64,000 nucleotides of DNA, from positions 62,001-126,000 of the forward strand of contig DAOUDG010000109.1 of assembly GCA_034431435.1 (NCBI GenBank), read 5' to 3'. The stretch comes from JAHCIE01 sp034431435. GTDB taxonomy: Bacteria; Chloroflexota; Anaerolineae; Epilineales; JAHCIE01. The notes beneath the pieces are model-generated. The model had not been told where the DNA came from and searched no databases. It was given only the letters and a program-made list of their open reading frames with translations. Numbering within the stretch: the first letter of the stretch is position 1; each line of letters begins with the position of its first letter. A program made the translations under genes and the position numbers. Positions 16,863 through 25,770 of the stretch are shown piece after piece.

Positions 16863-17684
16863 ATGTCGTCTGCTCTCCCCCTGGCCGGCCGCCTGGTGAC
16901 GGTAGTGCTGCTTGGCCTGGCTCTTGCCTCGCTGAATGTGCGACCTGCGGGCCAACTCGAATTCGCGTTCATGGGCTCGCCGGTGATGGTGGGACTGTCG
17001 GGTGCGACGCTCATCATCGGGCTGCTGGTCGTGCTGACGTGTGTGGGCGTTGAGGCCATGGTGCGCACCCACCCCTGGTTGCAGGCGGCGCCCCTGGCGT
17101 ATACGGCTATCTTTTGGCCGCTGCCCGCCTTTGTGACGTTAGGGGCGGCCCTGCTGGTGCCAGCCCTGTATGGTCGGCCGGTCTGGATCGTAGGGCTGAT
17201 TCTGACCTTCATCGGTCTGGCGACTGTGCTCATCGTGCAATACCAGGGCATCGACCCTGGTGCGAGCTACTATGATAGGGCGCGCCTGCTCATCACCCTC
17301 ATCGCTTACGGTTCGGCCTTCTTCCTGTACGCGGCGGTCTCGGCGGCGGGGGTGCGCTGGGTGGTGTCGGCCCTGGTGATTCTGTTGGTCACGGTGGTCC
17401 TGGCCCTGACCCTGCTGCGCGGCGCAGCGGCCCAGTGGCGGTCAGCGTGGGTGTATGCGGTGGCGTCGGGGCTGGTGGTCGGTGAGATGGCCTGGGCGTT
17501 GAACTATTGGGACATCGGGGCGATTGGCATGGCGGCGCTCCTGCTGCTGGCCTTCTACATCATGACCGGCCTGTCGCAGCACGCGCTCCAGGATCGCCTC
17601 AGCCGCCGCGTGGTGATGGAGTTCGTGGCGGTGGGAGCGGTATTCTTCTTCGTCATTCTGAGGTTGACGCCATGGCTGAGCTAG
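16863..17684 (+). CDS. Multi-pass membrane protein of unknown function
   Basis: A 273-residue hydrophobic protein with about eight predicted membrane segments and very short loops. One more polar loop contains IVQYQGIDPGASYYDRARLL (about residues 122-141), which may be the only sizeable extramembrane part. GGAAGGA stands 6 bases before the ATG, and a near-consensus promoter is about 65 bases upstream. The last 13 bases overlap the GTPase gene. I see no catalytic or transporter motif; it resembles uncharacterised membrane families of Chloroflexota. Confidence 0.72.
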   Translation: MSSALPLAGRLVTVVLLGLALASLNVRPAGQLEFAFMGSPVMVGLSGATLIIGLLVVLTCVGVEAMVRTHPWLQAAPLAYTAIFWPLPAFVTLGAALLVPALYGRPVWIVGLILTFIGLATVLIVQYQGIDPGASYYDRARLLITLIAYGSAFFLYAAVSAAGVRWVVSALVILLVTVVLALTLLRGAAAQWRSAWVYAVASGLVVGEMAWALNYWDIGAIGMAALLLLAFYIMTGLSQHALQDRLSRRVVMEFVAVGAVFFFVILRLTPWLS

Positions 17685-18661
17685 TTGCGATGTGGACTGA
17701 CCTGGCCGAGCGTGTCCGGCGTGGCGAACGGCGGGCCGTGGCGCGGGCCTTGACGATGGTGGAGACCGGTGGCCCCGATGCCCAGGCGCTGCTGGGTCAG
17801 CTGCACCCAGCCACCGGGAGCGCGCATATCATTGGCGTGACCGGCGCACCCGGCACGGGCAAGAGTACCCTGGTCAACGCGCTCGCGGCCGAGTATCGGC
17901 GGCGGGGCCGCAAGGTGGGTGTCATTGCCGTGGACCCGACTAGCCCGTACACCGGCGGCGCTATCCTGGGCGACCGCATCCGGATGCAGGGCCACCACGG
18001 CGACGCCAACGTGTTTATCCGCAGCATGGCGACACGCGGCCACCTGGGCGGGCTGGCTGTGGCGACCACCGACGCGGTGCGGGTCATGGACGCGGCGGGC
18101 TTCGACCCCATCCTGGTCGAGACCGTCGGAGCCGGACAGTCGGAGGTGGACATTGCCGACGCCGCTCATACGACGCTCGTGGTGCTCGTGCCGGGGCTGG
18201 GGGACGACATCCAGGCCATCAAAGCGGGCATCCTGGAGATTGCCGACATCTTCGTGGTCAACAAGGCCGACCTGCCCGGCGCGGACCAGGCGGTGGCGGC
18301 GCTGCGCGGGATGCTGATGCTGGGCGCGCGGGAACGAGACCGCTGGCAGCGGGCGCCAGGCGCACCCACGTGGACCTTGCCCATCCAGGAGACTGTCGCC
18401 GCTGACCGGCGGGGCGTCGCGGACCTTGTGGATCGCGTTCAGGAGCATGCCGCCTTCCTGGACGCAAGTGGGCTGCGGGCGGCTATTGAGCGTGAGCGCG
18501 CCGAGTACCAACTGCGCGACATCCTGCGCGCGTGGTTGCTGCGCGATCTGCTGGCGGGCCTGACCGACGGAGGGCTGACACGCGCGGCCGAGGCCGTGGC
18601 GGAGCGCGACATCGACCCATATACGGCTGCCACCCAGCTGATGGCGACGCGAGATACGTAA
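17672..18661 (+). CDS. meaB: MeaB/ArgK-type G3E-like GTPase
   Basis: A 329-residue P-loop GTPase. Walker A GAPGTGKST (about residue 55), DPTSPYTGGAILGDRIRM, IRSMATRGHLGGLA, and VETVGAGQSEVDIADAAHTTLVV with the base-specificity motif NKAD are diagnostic of MeaB, which chaperones B12-dependent methylmalonyl-CoA (or isobutyryl-CoA) mutase and protects it from cofactor damage. No mutase gene is in the window. I take the ATG at 17672 (GAGG upstream, 13-base overlap with the previous gene); the ATG at 17690 is possible. Confidence 0.88.
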   Translation: MAELVAMWTDLAERVRRGERRAVARALTMVETGGPDAQALLGQLHPATGSAHIIGVTGAPGTGKSTLVNALAAEYRRRGRKVGVIAVDPTSPYTGGAILGDRIRMQGHHGDANVFIRSMATRGHLGGLAVATTDAVRVMDAAGFDPILVETVGAGQSEVDIADAAHTTLVVLVPGLGDDIQAIKAGILEIADIFVVNKADLPGADQAVAALRGMLMLGARERDRWQRAPGAPTWTLPIQETVAADRRGVADLVDRVQEHAAFLDASGLRAAIERERAEYQLRDILRAWLLRDLLAGLTDGGLTRAAEAVAERDIDPYTAATQLMATRDT

Positions 18662-18696
18662 CCGCGCCGCTCAGCGGCCCTGAAGAGGAGCGCCTG

Positions 18697-19659
18697 ATGC
18701 CGAGCATGTATGGGGACATCGCGCTGTATACGGGAACGGCCAGCCCGGAGCTGGCCCGCGAGGTGGCGCAGGCGTTGGGGGTGGAGTTGTCTGGCTCGGA
18801 CGTCTTCAAGTTCCCCAACGACAACATCTTTATTCGGCTGCACGGTTCGGTGCGCTCCCGTGACGTGTTCATCATCCAGCCGACCTGCCCGCCGGTGAAC
18901 ACGAACATCATGCAACTGCTCATCTACATCGACACGATGAAGCGGGATTCGGCGGGGCGGGTGACGGCGGTCGTGCCCTACTACGGCTACGGCCGCACCG
19001 ACAAGAAGGACCAGCCGCGCGTGCCCATCACCGCCCGCCTGGTGGCCGACCTTATCACGGTGGCGGGCGCTGACCGCTGCCTGATGATGGACCTGCACGC
19101 GGGGCAGATTCAGGGGTTCTTCAAGATCCCCGTCGACGATGTGAGTGCGCGCCATATCCTGGTACAGCACCTGAGCAAAGGCGACCTGTCGAACACGACC
19201 GTTGTGGCTGCCGACCTGGGCGGGGCGAAACGTACCCGCGACTTCGCCGAGACGCTGGGCGTGCCCCTGGCCCTCATCGAGAAGCGACGTAGCCAGTCGG
19301 GGGTGGGGGTGTCGAAGGCGCGCGCCCTCAACCTCATCGGCGACATCGAAGGGCGCGACGCCATTATCCACGACGACGAGATTGATACGGCCGGCACTGT
19401 CACTGAGGCGGCGAACTTCCTGTCGCAGGCGGGCGCGCGGAGTATCAAGGTCGTCGCGACGCACCCGGTCTTGTCGGACCCCGCCACGGAGCGGCTGCGC
19501 AACGCGCCCATCGCCGAGATTGTCGTCACCAACACCGTGCCTATCCCGGAGCGTAAGCTGCTGCCGAACATGACCGTCTTATCTATAGGGCCGTTGTTGG
19601 GTGAGGTTATCCGGCGTATTCACCTCGGCCTGTCGGTAGGAGCCATGTTCGACGAGTAG
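18697..19659 (+). CDS. prs: Ribose-phosphate diphosphokinase
   Basis: A 320-residue PRPP synthase, which makes phosphoribosyl diphosphate from ribose 5-phosphate and ATP for nucleotide, His, Trp and NAD synthesis. Marks are FKFPNDNIFIRLHGSVRSRDVFIIQP (the family usually has a FSDGE-like segment here, so the ATP flap is a little divergent), DLHAGQIQGFF, the catalytic Lys/Arg in KRRS, and the PRPP loop IIHDDEIDTAGT. GAAGAGGAG precedes the ATG by 7 bases. Length is normal. Confidence 0.92.
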   Translation: MPSMYGDIALYTGTASPELAREVAQALGVELSGSDVFKFPNDNIFIRLHGSVRSRDVFIIQPTCPPVNTNIMQLLIYIDTMKRDSAGRVTAVVPYYGYGRTDKKDQPRVPITARLVADLITVAGADRCLMMDLHAGQIQGFFKIPVDDVSARHILVQHLSKGDLSNTTVVAADLGGAKRTRDFAETLGVPLALIEKRRSQSGVGVSKARALNLIGDIEGRDAIIHDDEIDTAGTVTEAANFLSQAGARSIKVVATHPVLSDPATERLRNAPIAEIVVTNTVPIPERKLLPNMTVLSIGPLLGEVIRRIHLGLSVGAMFDE

Positions 19660-19673
19660 TAAAGGGGGCCGTA

Positions 19674-20189
19674 ATGGATACTCTACATCCCCGCCCGGCG
19701 CTTCCGCCGGGTCTTGTCGCCGGGCTGATACTGATTGGCCTGGGGCTTGTGTTCCTGCTGGGTATGGCCTTCCCCATTGGCAATTGGGTGCTCATCATCC
19801 TCGGCCTCGGCTTTCTTGTGGCTTATCTGGTCACGCGGCTGGATGGGCTGTTGTGGCCGGCGGGTATCCTGACCGGTTTGGGGTTGGGCGTCTGGGCAGG
19901 GCTGGCGTTGCGGTGGGACGGAATGATGCAGGGCGCAGCCATTCTGCTTGGCCTGGCCGGTGGCTTCATTGCCATCTATGTGATTGACCGGCTGTACACC
20001 CCGCCGTCGCCTGTTGGGGCGTTGTGGGCTGCCCTTGGTACCGGCATTGCCGGTACGCTCCTGGCCGCGACTAGTCTGGGTGTGTTGTCAGAGTCGTTCT
20101 GGAAGTTGGCGGGCTACGCCTGGCCCACCATCTTGATTGCCATCGGTGCGCTGCTTCTCTTCCGCAGTCTCAGCCGACGGCAGATGTAG
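19674..20189 (+). CDS. Small membrane protein, possibly LiaI/LiaF-like
   Basis: A 171-residue protein with about five membrane segments. The N-terminal pair (GLVAGLILIGLGLVFLLG) and C-terminal segment (YAWPTILIAIGALLLFRSL) resemble the LiaI/LiaF or DUF5668 type of membrane region often found in stress-response proteins, but the resemblance is general. It begins 14 bases after prs, with AAAGGGGGCC before the ATG. No function is proposed. Confidence 0.65.
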   Translation: MDTLHPRPALPPGLVAGLILIGLGLVFLLGMAFPIGNWVLIILGLGFLVAYLVTRLDGLLWPAGILTGLGLGVWAGLALRWDGMMQGAAILLGLAGGFIAIYVIDRLYTPPSPVGALWAALGTGIAGTLLAATSLGVLSESFWKLAGYAWPTILIAIGALLLFRSLSRRQM

Positions 20190-20278
20190 GGGCAGGTCTC
20201 GCGCCTCTCTGGCTTGAAGCGGAATTGGACGCAGACGAACCCGGACAAGCGCAGGCAGCGGCAAGTCCTCTGGCTCTC

Positions 20279-20320
20279 CGTCAGACCTGACAGGTTTCTG
20301 AAGACCTGTCAGGTCTGACG
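20279..20320. repeat. Perfect palindromic element (CGTCAGACCTGACAGGT arms)
   Basis: Arms of 17 bases, CGTCAGACCTGACAGGT (20279-20295) and its exact reverse complement (20304-20320), surround an 8-base loop TTCTGAAG. Each arm itself contains the near-palindrome ACCTGACAGGT. It lies in the gap ahead of the secA promoter. It looks like a REP-type dispersed palindrome and could also serve as a terminator for the preceding membrane-protein gene. Confidence 0.75.
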
Positions 20321-20349
20321 TGTGTTCCGGGAACCGCGCGGCCTGCACA

Positions 20350-20380
20350 TTCGTTCCTCAATGGCGGTCCATGCTATAAT
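20350..20380 (+). promoter_or_regulatory. Probable secA promoter
   Basis: TATAAT at 20375-20380 is an exact -10 box 42 bases before the secA start. The -35 is weak (TTCGTT at 20350-20355, 19-base spacer). Confidence 0.5.
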
Positions 20381-20421
20381 TGGGGGACGGCCATTTTCGG
20401 CGTAGAGTGAGGTTGAGGTTT

Positions 20422-23421
20422 ATGTTGAAGAATTTCATCACGAAGATCACGGGCGACCCGGCCGAGAAGCTGGTCAAACAGTTGCGGCAGCGGGTCGAGC
20501 GCGCCAATGCGCTGGAGCCGACGCTCAAGGCGATGAGCGACGACGACCTGCGTGCCCAAACCCACAAGTTCAAGGCCGCGCTGGACGAGGCGGCGCTGGA
20601 CCTGCGCGAGGAGGTGGCCCAGGCGCAGCGGGAGTTTGACGAGCTAACGGGCGACGAGCGGCGACAGGCTGAGGACCGCCTCAAGGCGGCCAAGAAGGCG
20701 CTGTATGAGGCCGAGGCCGAGGTGATGGACGACATCCTCGAGGAGGCTTTCGCCACCGTGCGCGAGGCGGCGCACCGCACGATTGGGCAGCGGCACTACG
20801 ATGTGCAGATGATAGGCGGCATGGTCATCCACCTGGGGAATGTTGCCGAGATGAAGACGGGCGAAGGCAAGACGCTCGTCGCCACCCTACCCCTGTACCT
20901 GAACTCGCTGACCGGGCGCGGCGTCCACCTGGTGACGCCGAACGACTATCTGTCGAAGGTCGGCGCGCAGTGGATGGGGCCGGTGTATACGTTCCTCGGC
21001 CAGAGCGTGGCTGTCATCCAGAGCCAGGCGAACGCTGCCGAGTATCAGCCCAGCTATGTCTACGACCCCGACTACCAGTCGGCCGATGACCGCTATCAGC
21101 ATCTGCGGCCCGTCCCGCGCGCCGAGGCGTACCGCGCCGATATCGTGTATGGGACGAATAACGAGTTCGGCTTCGACTATCTACGCGATAACATGGTCAC
21201 GCGGGCAGGCGACCGGGTACAGCGCGAACTGTTCTTTGCCATCGTCGACGAGGTGGACAACATCCTCATTGACGAAGCGCGCACGCCGCTCATCATCTCC
21301 GGCCCCGCTGAGGAGTCTGCGTCGTACTACGCCACCTTCGCCCAGCTGGTGCGCCGCCTGCGCGAGGGTGATGACTATACCATCGACCAGAAGCAGCGTG
21401 TCGTGACGCCGACCGAGGCGGGTATCGAGAAGATCGAAGGCTATCTGAACATCCCGGCGGGTAAGTCGCTGTACGACCCTGAGTACTACGAGATGACGCC
21501 GTACTTTGAGAATGCCTTGAAGGCCGAGACGCTGTTCCACCTGGATAAGGAGTACATCGTCAAGGACGGCGAGGTCATCATCGTCGACGAGTTCACGGGC
21601 CGCCTGATGCACGGCCGCCGCTTCTCGGAGGGCCTGCACCAGGCCATCGAGGCGAAGGAAGGCGTCGAGGTCCAGCGCGAGAACCTGACCCTGGCGACCA
21701 TCACTTTCCAGAACTACTTCCGCATGTACCGTAAGCTGGCGGGCATGACGGGTACGGCCAAGACCGAGGAAGAGGAGTTCCAGCGCATCTACAACCTGGA
21801 TGTCATTCCCATCCCGACCCATCGGCCTATGATTCGCGAGGATGCGCCCGACCAGGTCTATAAGGGCGGCGGCTCCAAGTACAAGGCGATGGTGCGCGAG
21901 ATCGAGGAGATGCACAAACTGGGTCGCCCAGTGCTGGTCGGCACCACGTCGGTGGAGAAGTCGGAGCTGATCTCCGATATGCTGCGCCGCCGGGGCGTCA
22001 AGCATCAGGTACTGAACGCCAAGCTCCACGAGCAGGAAGCGGGTATCATCGCCCAGGCGGGTCGGCCGGGAGCCGTCACCATCGCCACGAACATGGCCGG
22101 CCGCGGCGTCGACATCTTGTTGGGCGGCAACCCGGAGGGTATCGCCCGCGAGCGGCTGCGCCAGCAGGGGTTGGACCTGGCGAATCTGGAGCCGGGGGTG
22201 TGGGAGGCTGCCTACGAGCAAGCGAGGCGCGAGGTCGAGCGCGATCGGGCGCAAGTGATCGAACTGGGCGGCCTGCACATTATCGGCACGGAGCGCCACG
22301 AGGCGCGCCGCATCGATAACCAGTTGCGTGGTCGCGCCGGCCGCCAGGGTGACCCTGGCTCGTCGCGCTTTTACGTGGCCCTGGACGACGAGCTAATGGT
22401 GCGCTTCGGCGGCCAGAGCGTGGCGGGGTTGATGGACCGCCTGGGCCTGGAAGAGGACGTGCCGATCGAGCATCGCATGGTGAGCGGTGCGCTGGAGAAC
22501 TCCCAGGTCAAGGTCGAAGGCTACAACTTCGACCTGCGCAAGCACCTGCTCCAGTACGATGATGTCATCAACCAGCAGCGCGCCTTTATCTACCAGCAGC
22601 GTACCGACGCCCTGGGCAAGACGACGCTCCGCCCGACCATCATGGGCATGATCGAGAAGGAACTCGACGCCCTCGTCGACCAGCATACCCAGGGCGACCG
22701 CAGCGAGTGGGACATGGAGGGGCTGCTGCGCGACGTGCAGCGGGTCATACCCATCAGCAACACCACGCCGCCGGCCGAGTGGGGGCAACTGTATCCTGAG
22801 CAGATCAAGGACTCCCTGGTCGACCTGGCCGAGCAAACCTACGATCTACGCGAGCAGGAGTTCGGCCCGGAGATGATGCGCGAAATCGAGCGCGCGGTCT
22901 TGCTGCGGGCCGTCGACAATCGCTGGATTCACCATCTGACGGCCCTGGATGAGCTGCGCCAGGGCATCGGCCTGCGCGCCTATGCCCAGCAAGACCCCGT
23001 GGTCACCTACCGCCGCGAGGCCTTCGCCATGTTCGGCCAGCTGACCGACTTCATCCAGGAGGACGTGGCGCGGCTTATGCTGCACGTTGCACCAGAGACG
23101 AGCCAGCCGCCCGCGCGACGAGCAGCCATGCCCCGCGCGACACGCTACCAGGGCGCAGGCGGGCAGACCACGACGCAGACAGCGCCGTCGCGCAAGGCGA
23201 CTGGCGGCGAGCTTGGTCGTAACGACCCGTGTCCATGCGGCAGCGGCAAGAAGTTCAAGCAGTGCCACATGGGCCGTGAGGCGGAACTGGTGGCTTTGCT
23301 GCAGAAGCGCGGCCAGACCGCGCTGGCGGCGATGGCACAGCCGGCCGGCGCGCCGAGTGCGGCGCGTGGCGCGCCCCCACCGCGCCGCGACGGCAAGGAC
23401 GGCAAGAGTAAGCGGCGCTAG
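20422..23421 (+). CDS. secA: Preprotein translocase ATPase SecA
   Basis: A 999-residue motor protein that drives secretory proteins through SecYEG. It has Walker A MKTGEGKTLVATLPLYLN, the DEAD-type box in VDEVDNILIDEARTPLIIS, the crosslinking and scaffold regions with GTAKTEEEEFQRIYNLDV, the helicase motif TNMAGRGVDILLGG and RGRAGRQGDPGSSRFY. The C-terminus keeps the zinc-binding SecB/ribosome-contact tail NDPCPCGSGKKFKQCH. Insertions typical of Chloroflexota make it longer than the E. coli protein. Start at 20422 chosen because GAGG lies upstream; an in-frame ATG 42 bases earlier falls in the -10 region. Confidence 0.96.
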   Translation: MLKNFITKITGDPAEKLVKQLRQRVERANALEPTLKAMSDDDLRAQTHKFKAALDEAALDLREEVAQAQREFDELTGDERRQAEDRLKAAKKALYEAEAEVMDDILEEAFATVREAAHRTIGQRHYDVQMIGGMVIHLGNVAEMKTGEGKTLVATLPLYLNSLTGRGVHLVTPNDYLSKVGAQWMGPVYTFLGQSVAVIQSQANAAEYQPSYVYDPDYQSADDRYQHLRPVPRAEAYRADIVYGTNNEFGFDYLRDNMVTRAGDRVQRELFFAIVDEVDNILIDEARTPLIISGPAEESASYYATFAQLVRRLREGDDYTIDQKQRVVTPTEAGIEKIEGYLNIPAGKSLYDPEYYEMTPYFENALKAETLFHLDKEYIVKDGEVIIVDEFTGRLMHGRRFSEGLHQAIEAKEGVEVQRENLTLATITFQNYFRMYRKLAGMTGTAKTEEEEFQRIYNLDVIPIPTHRPMIREDAPDQVYKGGGSKYKAMVREIEEMHKLGRPVLVGTTSVEKSELISDMLRRRGVKHQVLNAKLHEQEAGIIAQAGRPGAVTIATNMAGRGVDILLGGNPEGIARERLRQQGLDLANLEPGVWEAAYEQARREVERDRAQVIELGGLHIIGTERHEARRIDNQLRGRAGRQGDPGSSRFYVALDDELMVRFGGQSVAGLMDRLGLEEDVPIEHRMVSGALENSQVKVEGYNFDLRKHLLQYDDVINQQRAFIYQQRTDALGKTTLRPTIMGMIEKELDALVDQHTQGDRSEWDMEGLLRDVQRVIPISNTTPPAEWGQLYPEQIKDSLVDLAEQTYDLREQEFGPEMMREIERAVLLRAVDNRWIHHLTALDELRQGIGLRAYAQQDPVVTYRREAFAMFGQLTDFIQEDVARLMLHVAPETSQPPARRAAMPRATRYQGAGGQTTTQTAPSRKATGGELGRNDPCPCGSGKKFKQCHMGREAELVALLQKRGQTALAAMAQPAGAPSAARGAPPPRRDGKDGKSKRR

Positions 23422-23428
23422 GATGGCG

Positions 23429-23466
23429 AAGGACCAGAGAGTTTAGCTCTTTGGTCCTTTGTCTTT
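23429..23466 (+). terminator. Intrinsic terminator of secA
   Basis: AAGGACCAGAGAG (23429-23441) pairs with CTCTTTGGTCCTT (23447-23459) with one G-T wobble, and TTTGTCTTT follows. It lies 8 bases behind the secA stop and between convergent genes. Confidence 0.75.
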
Positions 23467-23482
23467 GGCCAGCGTAGCGCCG

Positions 23483-24028
23483 CTAGTTCTTGGGGCGTTC
23501 GCTCTTCACGAGGTGGTCGAGGAGGCGGCCGCGGCCGGTTCCATCGTCGAAGCCGTAGCCTGCCAGAAAGACGGACGACGTGACGCGGAAGCCGATGTAA
23601 TCAGCGTCGACGATGGACTTACGCCAGGCCTTGTCAAGCAGGACACACGTCTTGACGCTCTTTGCGCCGTCGGTCAGGAGTTGCTGCTTGAGGAAGGCCA
23701 TCGTCTCGCCGGTGGACATCAGCGGGCGGGCGAGGATGACGTGAGCGTTGGGCACCAGGTCGCCCACGCCGTCGAGGTAAGCCACCCGCCGGTCACCGTC
23801 CGTCTCGACGATGTCGACCAGCCCCATCTGCACCGGCAGGTCGGGGTTGATAGCGCGCCCTAGCGCCCCGAAAAAATACAATACTGACGATAGGCGGGCG
23901 GTGGTGAGCAGCAGAATGGGGCCTTTGCCAACATAATCCAGAGAGATTTCGCGGCCCAGCATCTGGATCGCCTCGTCAATTTCCTCGGCCGACCGAGCAA
24001 CCGCCCACGTTTCATCCCAATGGCTCAT
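23483..24028 (-). CDS. Hypoxanthine phosphoribosyltransferase-like protein, active site altered
   Basis: A 181-residue protein with the fold signature of type I phosphoribosyltransferases: the last 80 residues (STGETMAFLKQQLLTDGAKSVKTCVLLDKAWRK, then DYIGFRV and AGYGFDD) align by eye with Hpt. The PRPP motif of Hpt, normally VEDIVDTGLT, reads LARPLMSTGET here, so the paired acidic residues that hold ribose are lost, and the PPi-loop region VLKGAF is TTARLSSV. Catalysis as a normal salvage enzyme is doubtful; a sensor or regulatory role is possible but unproven. GGAGG lies 7 bases upstream of the ATG. Confidence 0.65.
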   Translation of the reverse strand: MSHWDETWAVARSAEEIDEAIQMLGREISLDYVGKGPILLLTTARLSSVLYFFGALGRAINPDLPVQMGLVDIVETDGDRRVAYLDGVGDLVPNAHVILARPLMSTGETMAFLKQQLLTDGAKSVKTCVLLDKAWRKSIVDADYIGFRVTSSVFLAGYGFDDGTGRGRLLDHLVKSERPKN

Positions 24029-24125
24029 GCGAATCCTCCGTGGCGGTGACGCGACAATATGGACGTAGGCCGCCGCACTGGCCGCTATTCTACCATAGAA
24101 TTGACGCAGCGCAAGATGACGAAAG

Positions 24126-24160
24126 GCCCGAAGGGGTTGGGAACCTCTTCGGGCTTTGGC
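24126..24160 (-). terminator. Terminator of the polymer-forming protein gene
   Basis: GCCCGAAGGGGTT (24126-24138) and AACCTCTTCGGGC (24142-24154) form a 13-base stem with one wobble and a GGG loop. On the minus strand the stem is followed by CTTTCG. It sits just behind the stop at 24173. Confidence 0.65.
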
Positions 24161-24172
24161 CGCGAGCGGCGC

Positions 24173-25546
24173 CTAGCCAACGGGCGTGACGGCTGTGGGC
24201 GTCGGGGCGGCCACCATTGGCCGCCAGCGGTTCCAGACGGCGACGACCAGCGCCCCCAGGCCCAGGATGGTGATAATCAGGTCGGCGAGGCCACCCAGGT
24301 ACGGGATGAAGCTGAGCAGCCACAAGCCGAAGGCCAGCAGGCTGACGCCCAGTAGCATCGGCCACCAGCGGCTGTTTGTCCCCGCGGGCGAAGTACGAGC
24401 GAAGATGGCCCGTCCCAGGGCGATACCGACCACGACTTTGCTAACCCAGGCGACGGCGGTGAGGAAGGCGAATAGCAGGCCGCCACTGGCAAGGAGCGCA
24501 CCGACCACCGAGGCCGCGCTCAGGCCGCTAAGGGTCATCAGGCCGAAGATGATGCCCAGGATAACGGCAACCATGATGAGGAGGAGCAGCACGAAAGGCG
24601 TGCCGACCAGGGCGGCGATACCCCACCCCACGCTCGCGGCGAGGCGTTCTGTCATGATGGTGGCGGCGCTGGACATCAGGGGCCACGCGAGCCACGCCAG
24701 CAACAGGCCGACAATGATCAGAGTGACCCAGCGGCGGAGGAAGTCCAGGAGGCGGGCCTGGGGTGAGGCTTCATAGGCGGCCTGCTCAGCGGCAACCTGT
24801 CGCGCCTGTTCCGCTGCCACGTTCGTTGTCTGCTGCACCGGCCCGCTGATCAGGGCCAATGAGGAAATAGCCGCCGCGGTTGGGCTGGTGTAGCTCAGGG
24901 AGCCGTGAATCTGGGCGTTATCGCCGACGCGGAAGCCGGGCGCGACTGTGGGCGGCCTCGCTACCTGCATGCCGGGAACAAATATGGCCGGGTTGAAGAC
25001 CGGGCCGCCTGCGTCATCATTGATTTCCAGGTTGACATTGCCGCCAACGATGCCGTTCAGGTCCAGGGCCGTATGACCGCCATCGTAATCCTGTCCGATC
25101 TCGCCTTCGATGCGAGCCTGGTACGTACCTGCCATGACATCGCCCTGGATCACGCTGCCGGGCGCGGTGATCAGGCTCCACGCGCCGGCCAGAGCGTCTT
25201 TCCCGACGTGCGCCTGGGGGCCGAGATTGACGGCGTAGCCTAGGGCACGGACGCTGCGACCGACCTGGCCGTTGACGGTGACGCTGGCTGCCGCCGCCTC
25301 GAGGTTGCCTTCGACGGCGCCGTTGACGATGACGCGCTGGGCCATGACGATCGCGTCGCCCTTGACCGTGCCATCGATGACGACGGTGTTGCCGAACAGG
25401 TAGACGTCGTCGTCCACCGTCTCATCGGCGGCAATGGTAACGGTCTCACCGCTACGCGGCGTGGCCGCCTGCGCGCTCGGCGCGATGAAGGCCACGGCCA
25501 GCGCCAGGAGCAGGATGGGAAGCGCCTTGTACCATCGTGGGAACAT
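24173..25546 (-). CDS. Bactofilin-like polymer-forming domain protein with membrane C-terminus
   Basis: A 457-residue protein. A signal peptide (residues 1-27, cut after AQA) is followed by a right-handed beta-helix-like region (about 30-180) of short V-x-G-x-V repeats such as VVIDGTVKGDAIVMAQRVIVNGAVEGN, the pattern of bactofilins. After a linker come about six membrane segments (from about residue 275) and a Pro/Thr tail. The extracytoplasmic part could form a scaffold at the envelope. GAGAGGG lies 6 bases upstream of the ATG and TATATT is found at 25582-25587 as a possible -10. Confidence 0.78.
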   Translation of the reverse strand: MFPRWYKALPILLLALAVAFIAPSAQAATPRSGETVTIAADETVDDDVYLFGNTVVIDGTVKGDAIVMAQRVIVNGAVEGNLEAAAASVTVNGQVGRSVRALGYAVNLGPQAHVGKDALAGAWSLITAPGSVIQGDVMAGTYQARIEGEIGQDYDGGHTALDLNGIVGGNVNLEINDDAGGPVFNPAIFVPGMQVARPPTVAPGFRVGDNAQIHGSLSYTSPTAAAISSLALISGPVQQTTNVAAEQARQVAAEQAAYEASPQARLLDFLRRWVTLIIVGLLLAWLAWPLMSSAATIMTERLAASVGWGIAALVGTPFVLLLLIMVAVILGIIFGLMTLSGLSAASVVGALLASGGLLFAFLTAVAWVSKVVVGIALGRAIFARTSPAGTNSRWWPMLLGVSLLAFGLWLLSFIPYLGGLADLIITILGLGALVVAVWNRWRPMVAAPTPTAVTPVG

Positions 25547-25630
25547 AGACCCTCTCTTTCAGGGCAACAACACCCTCACTCAATATACGCCTGGCGCATT
25601 GGTGAGGTTGCGGGGTGACGTGAATCGTGA

Positions 25631-25667
25631 GCCGTGCCCATCGCCAATCTTGCCTGCCACGTACCAC
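25631..25667. repeat. 37-base direct repeat, copy 1
   Basis: An exact 37-base sequence starting GCCGTGCCCATCGCC occurs here and again at 25705-25741, with 37 bases between. Both copies lie in the upstream region of the pxpB operon. Purpose unknown; two sites for one regulator or a simple duplication are both possible. Confidence 0.85.
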
Positions 25668-25704
25668 CGCCTGGTGCTTCGGCAGCCACCTGGACGGCGG
25701 CGAG

Positions 25705-25741
25705 GCCGTGCCCATCGCCAATCTTGCCTGCCACGTACCAC
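25705..25741. repeat. 37-base direct repeat, copy 2
   Basis: Second identical copy of the sequence at 25631-25667. It ends 16 bases before the TATAAT of the pxpB gene, so it covers the expected -35 position. Confidence 0.85.
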
Positions 25742-25757
25742 GCCTCGCGTTTCCGTG

Positions 25758-25763
25758 TATAAT
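25758..25763 (+). promoter_or_regulatory. TATAAT box placed for a leaderless pxpB transcript
   Basis: An exact TATAAT ends 7 bases before the ATG at 25771, so transcription would begin at or next to the start codon. No ribosome binding site is visible. This is the arrangement of a leaderless mRNA. Confidence 0.55.
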
Positions 25764-25770
25764 CGTCGCC

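Noticed and set aside
21181..22299. Long minus-strand frame inside secA, and similar ones at 27614-29215 and 34019-34663
   Set aside because: Each lies wholly opposite a well-supported gene, has no ribosome site and no recognisable domain.
25631..25741. Repeat-spacer-repeat unit of 37-37-37 bases as a minimal CRISPR
   Set aside because: Only two repeats, no internal palindrome of the usual kind, no cas genes in the window, and it sits in a promoter region.
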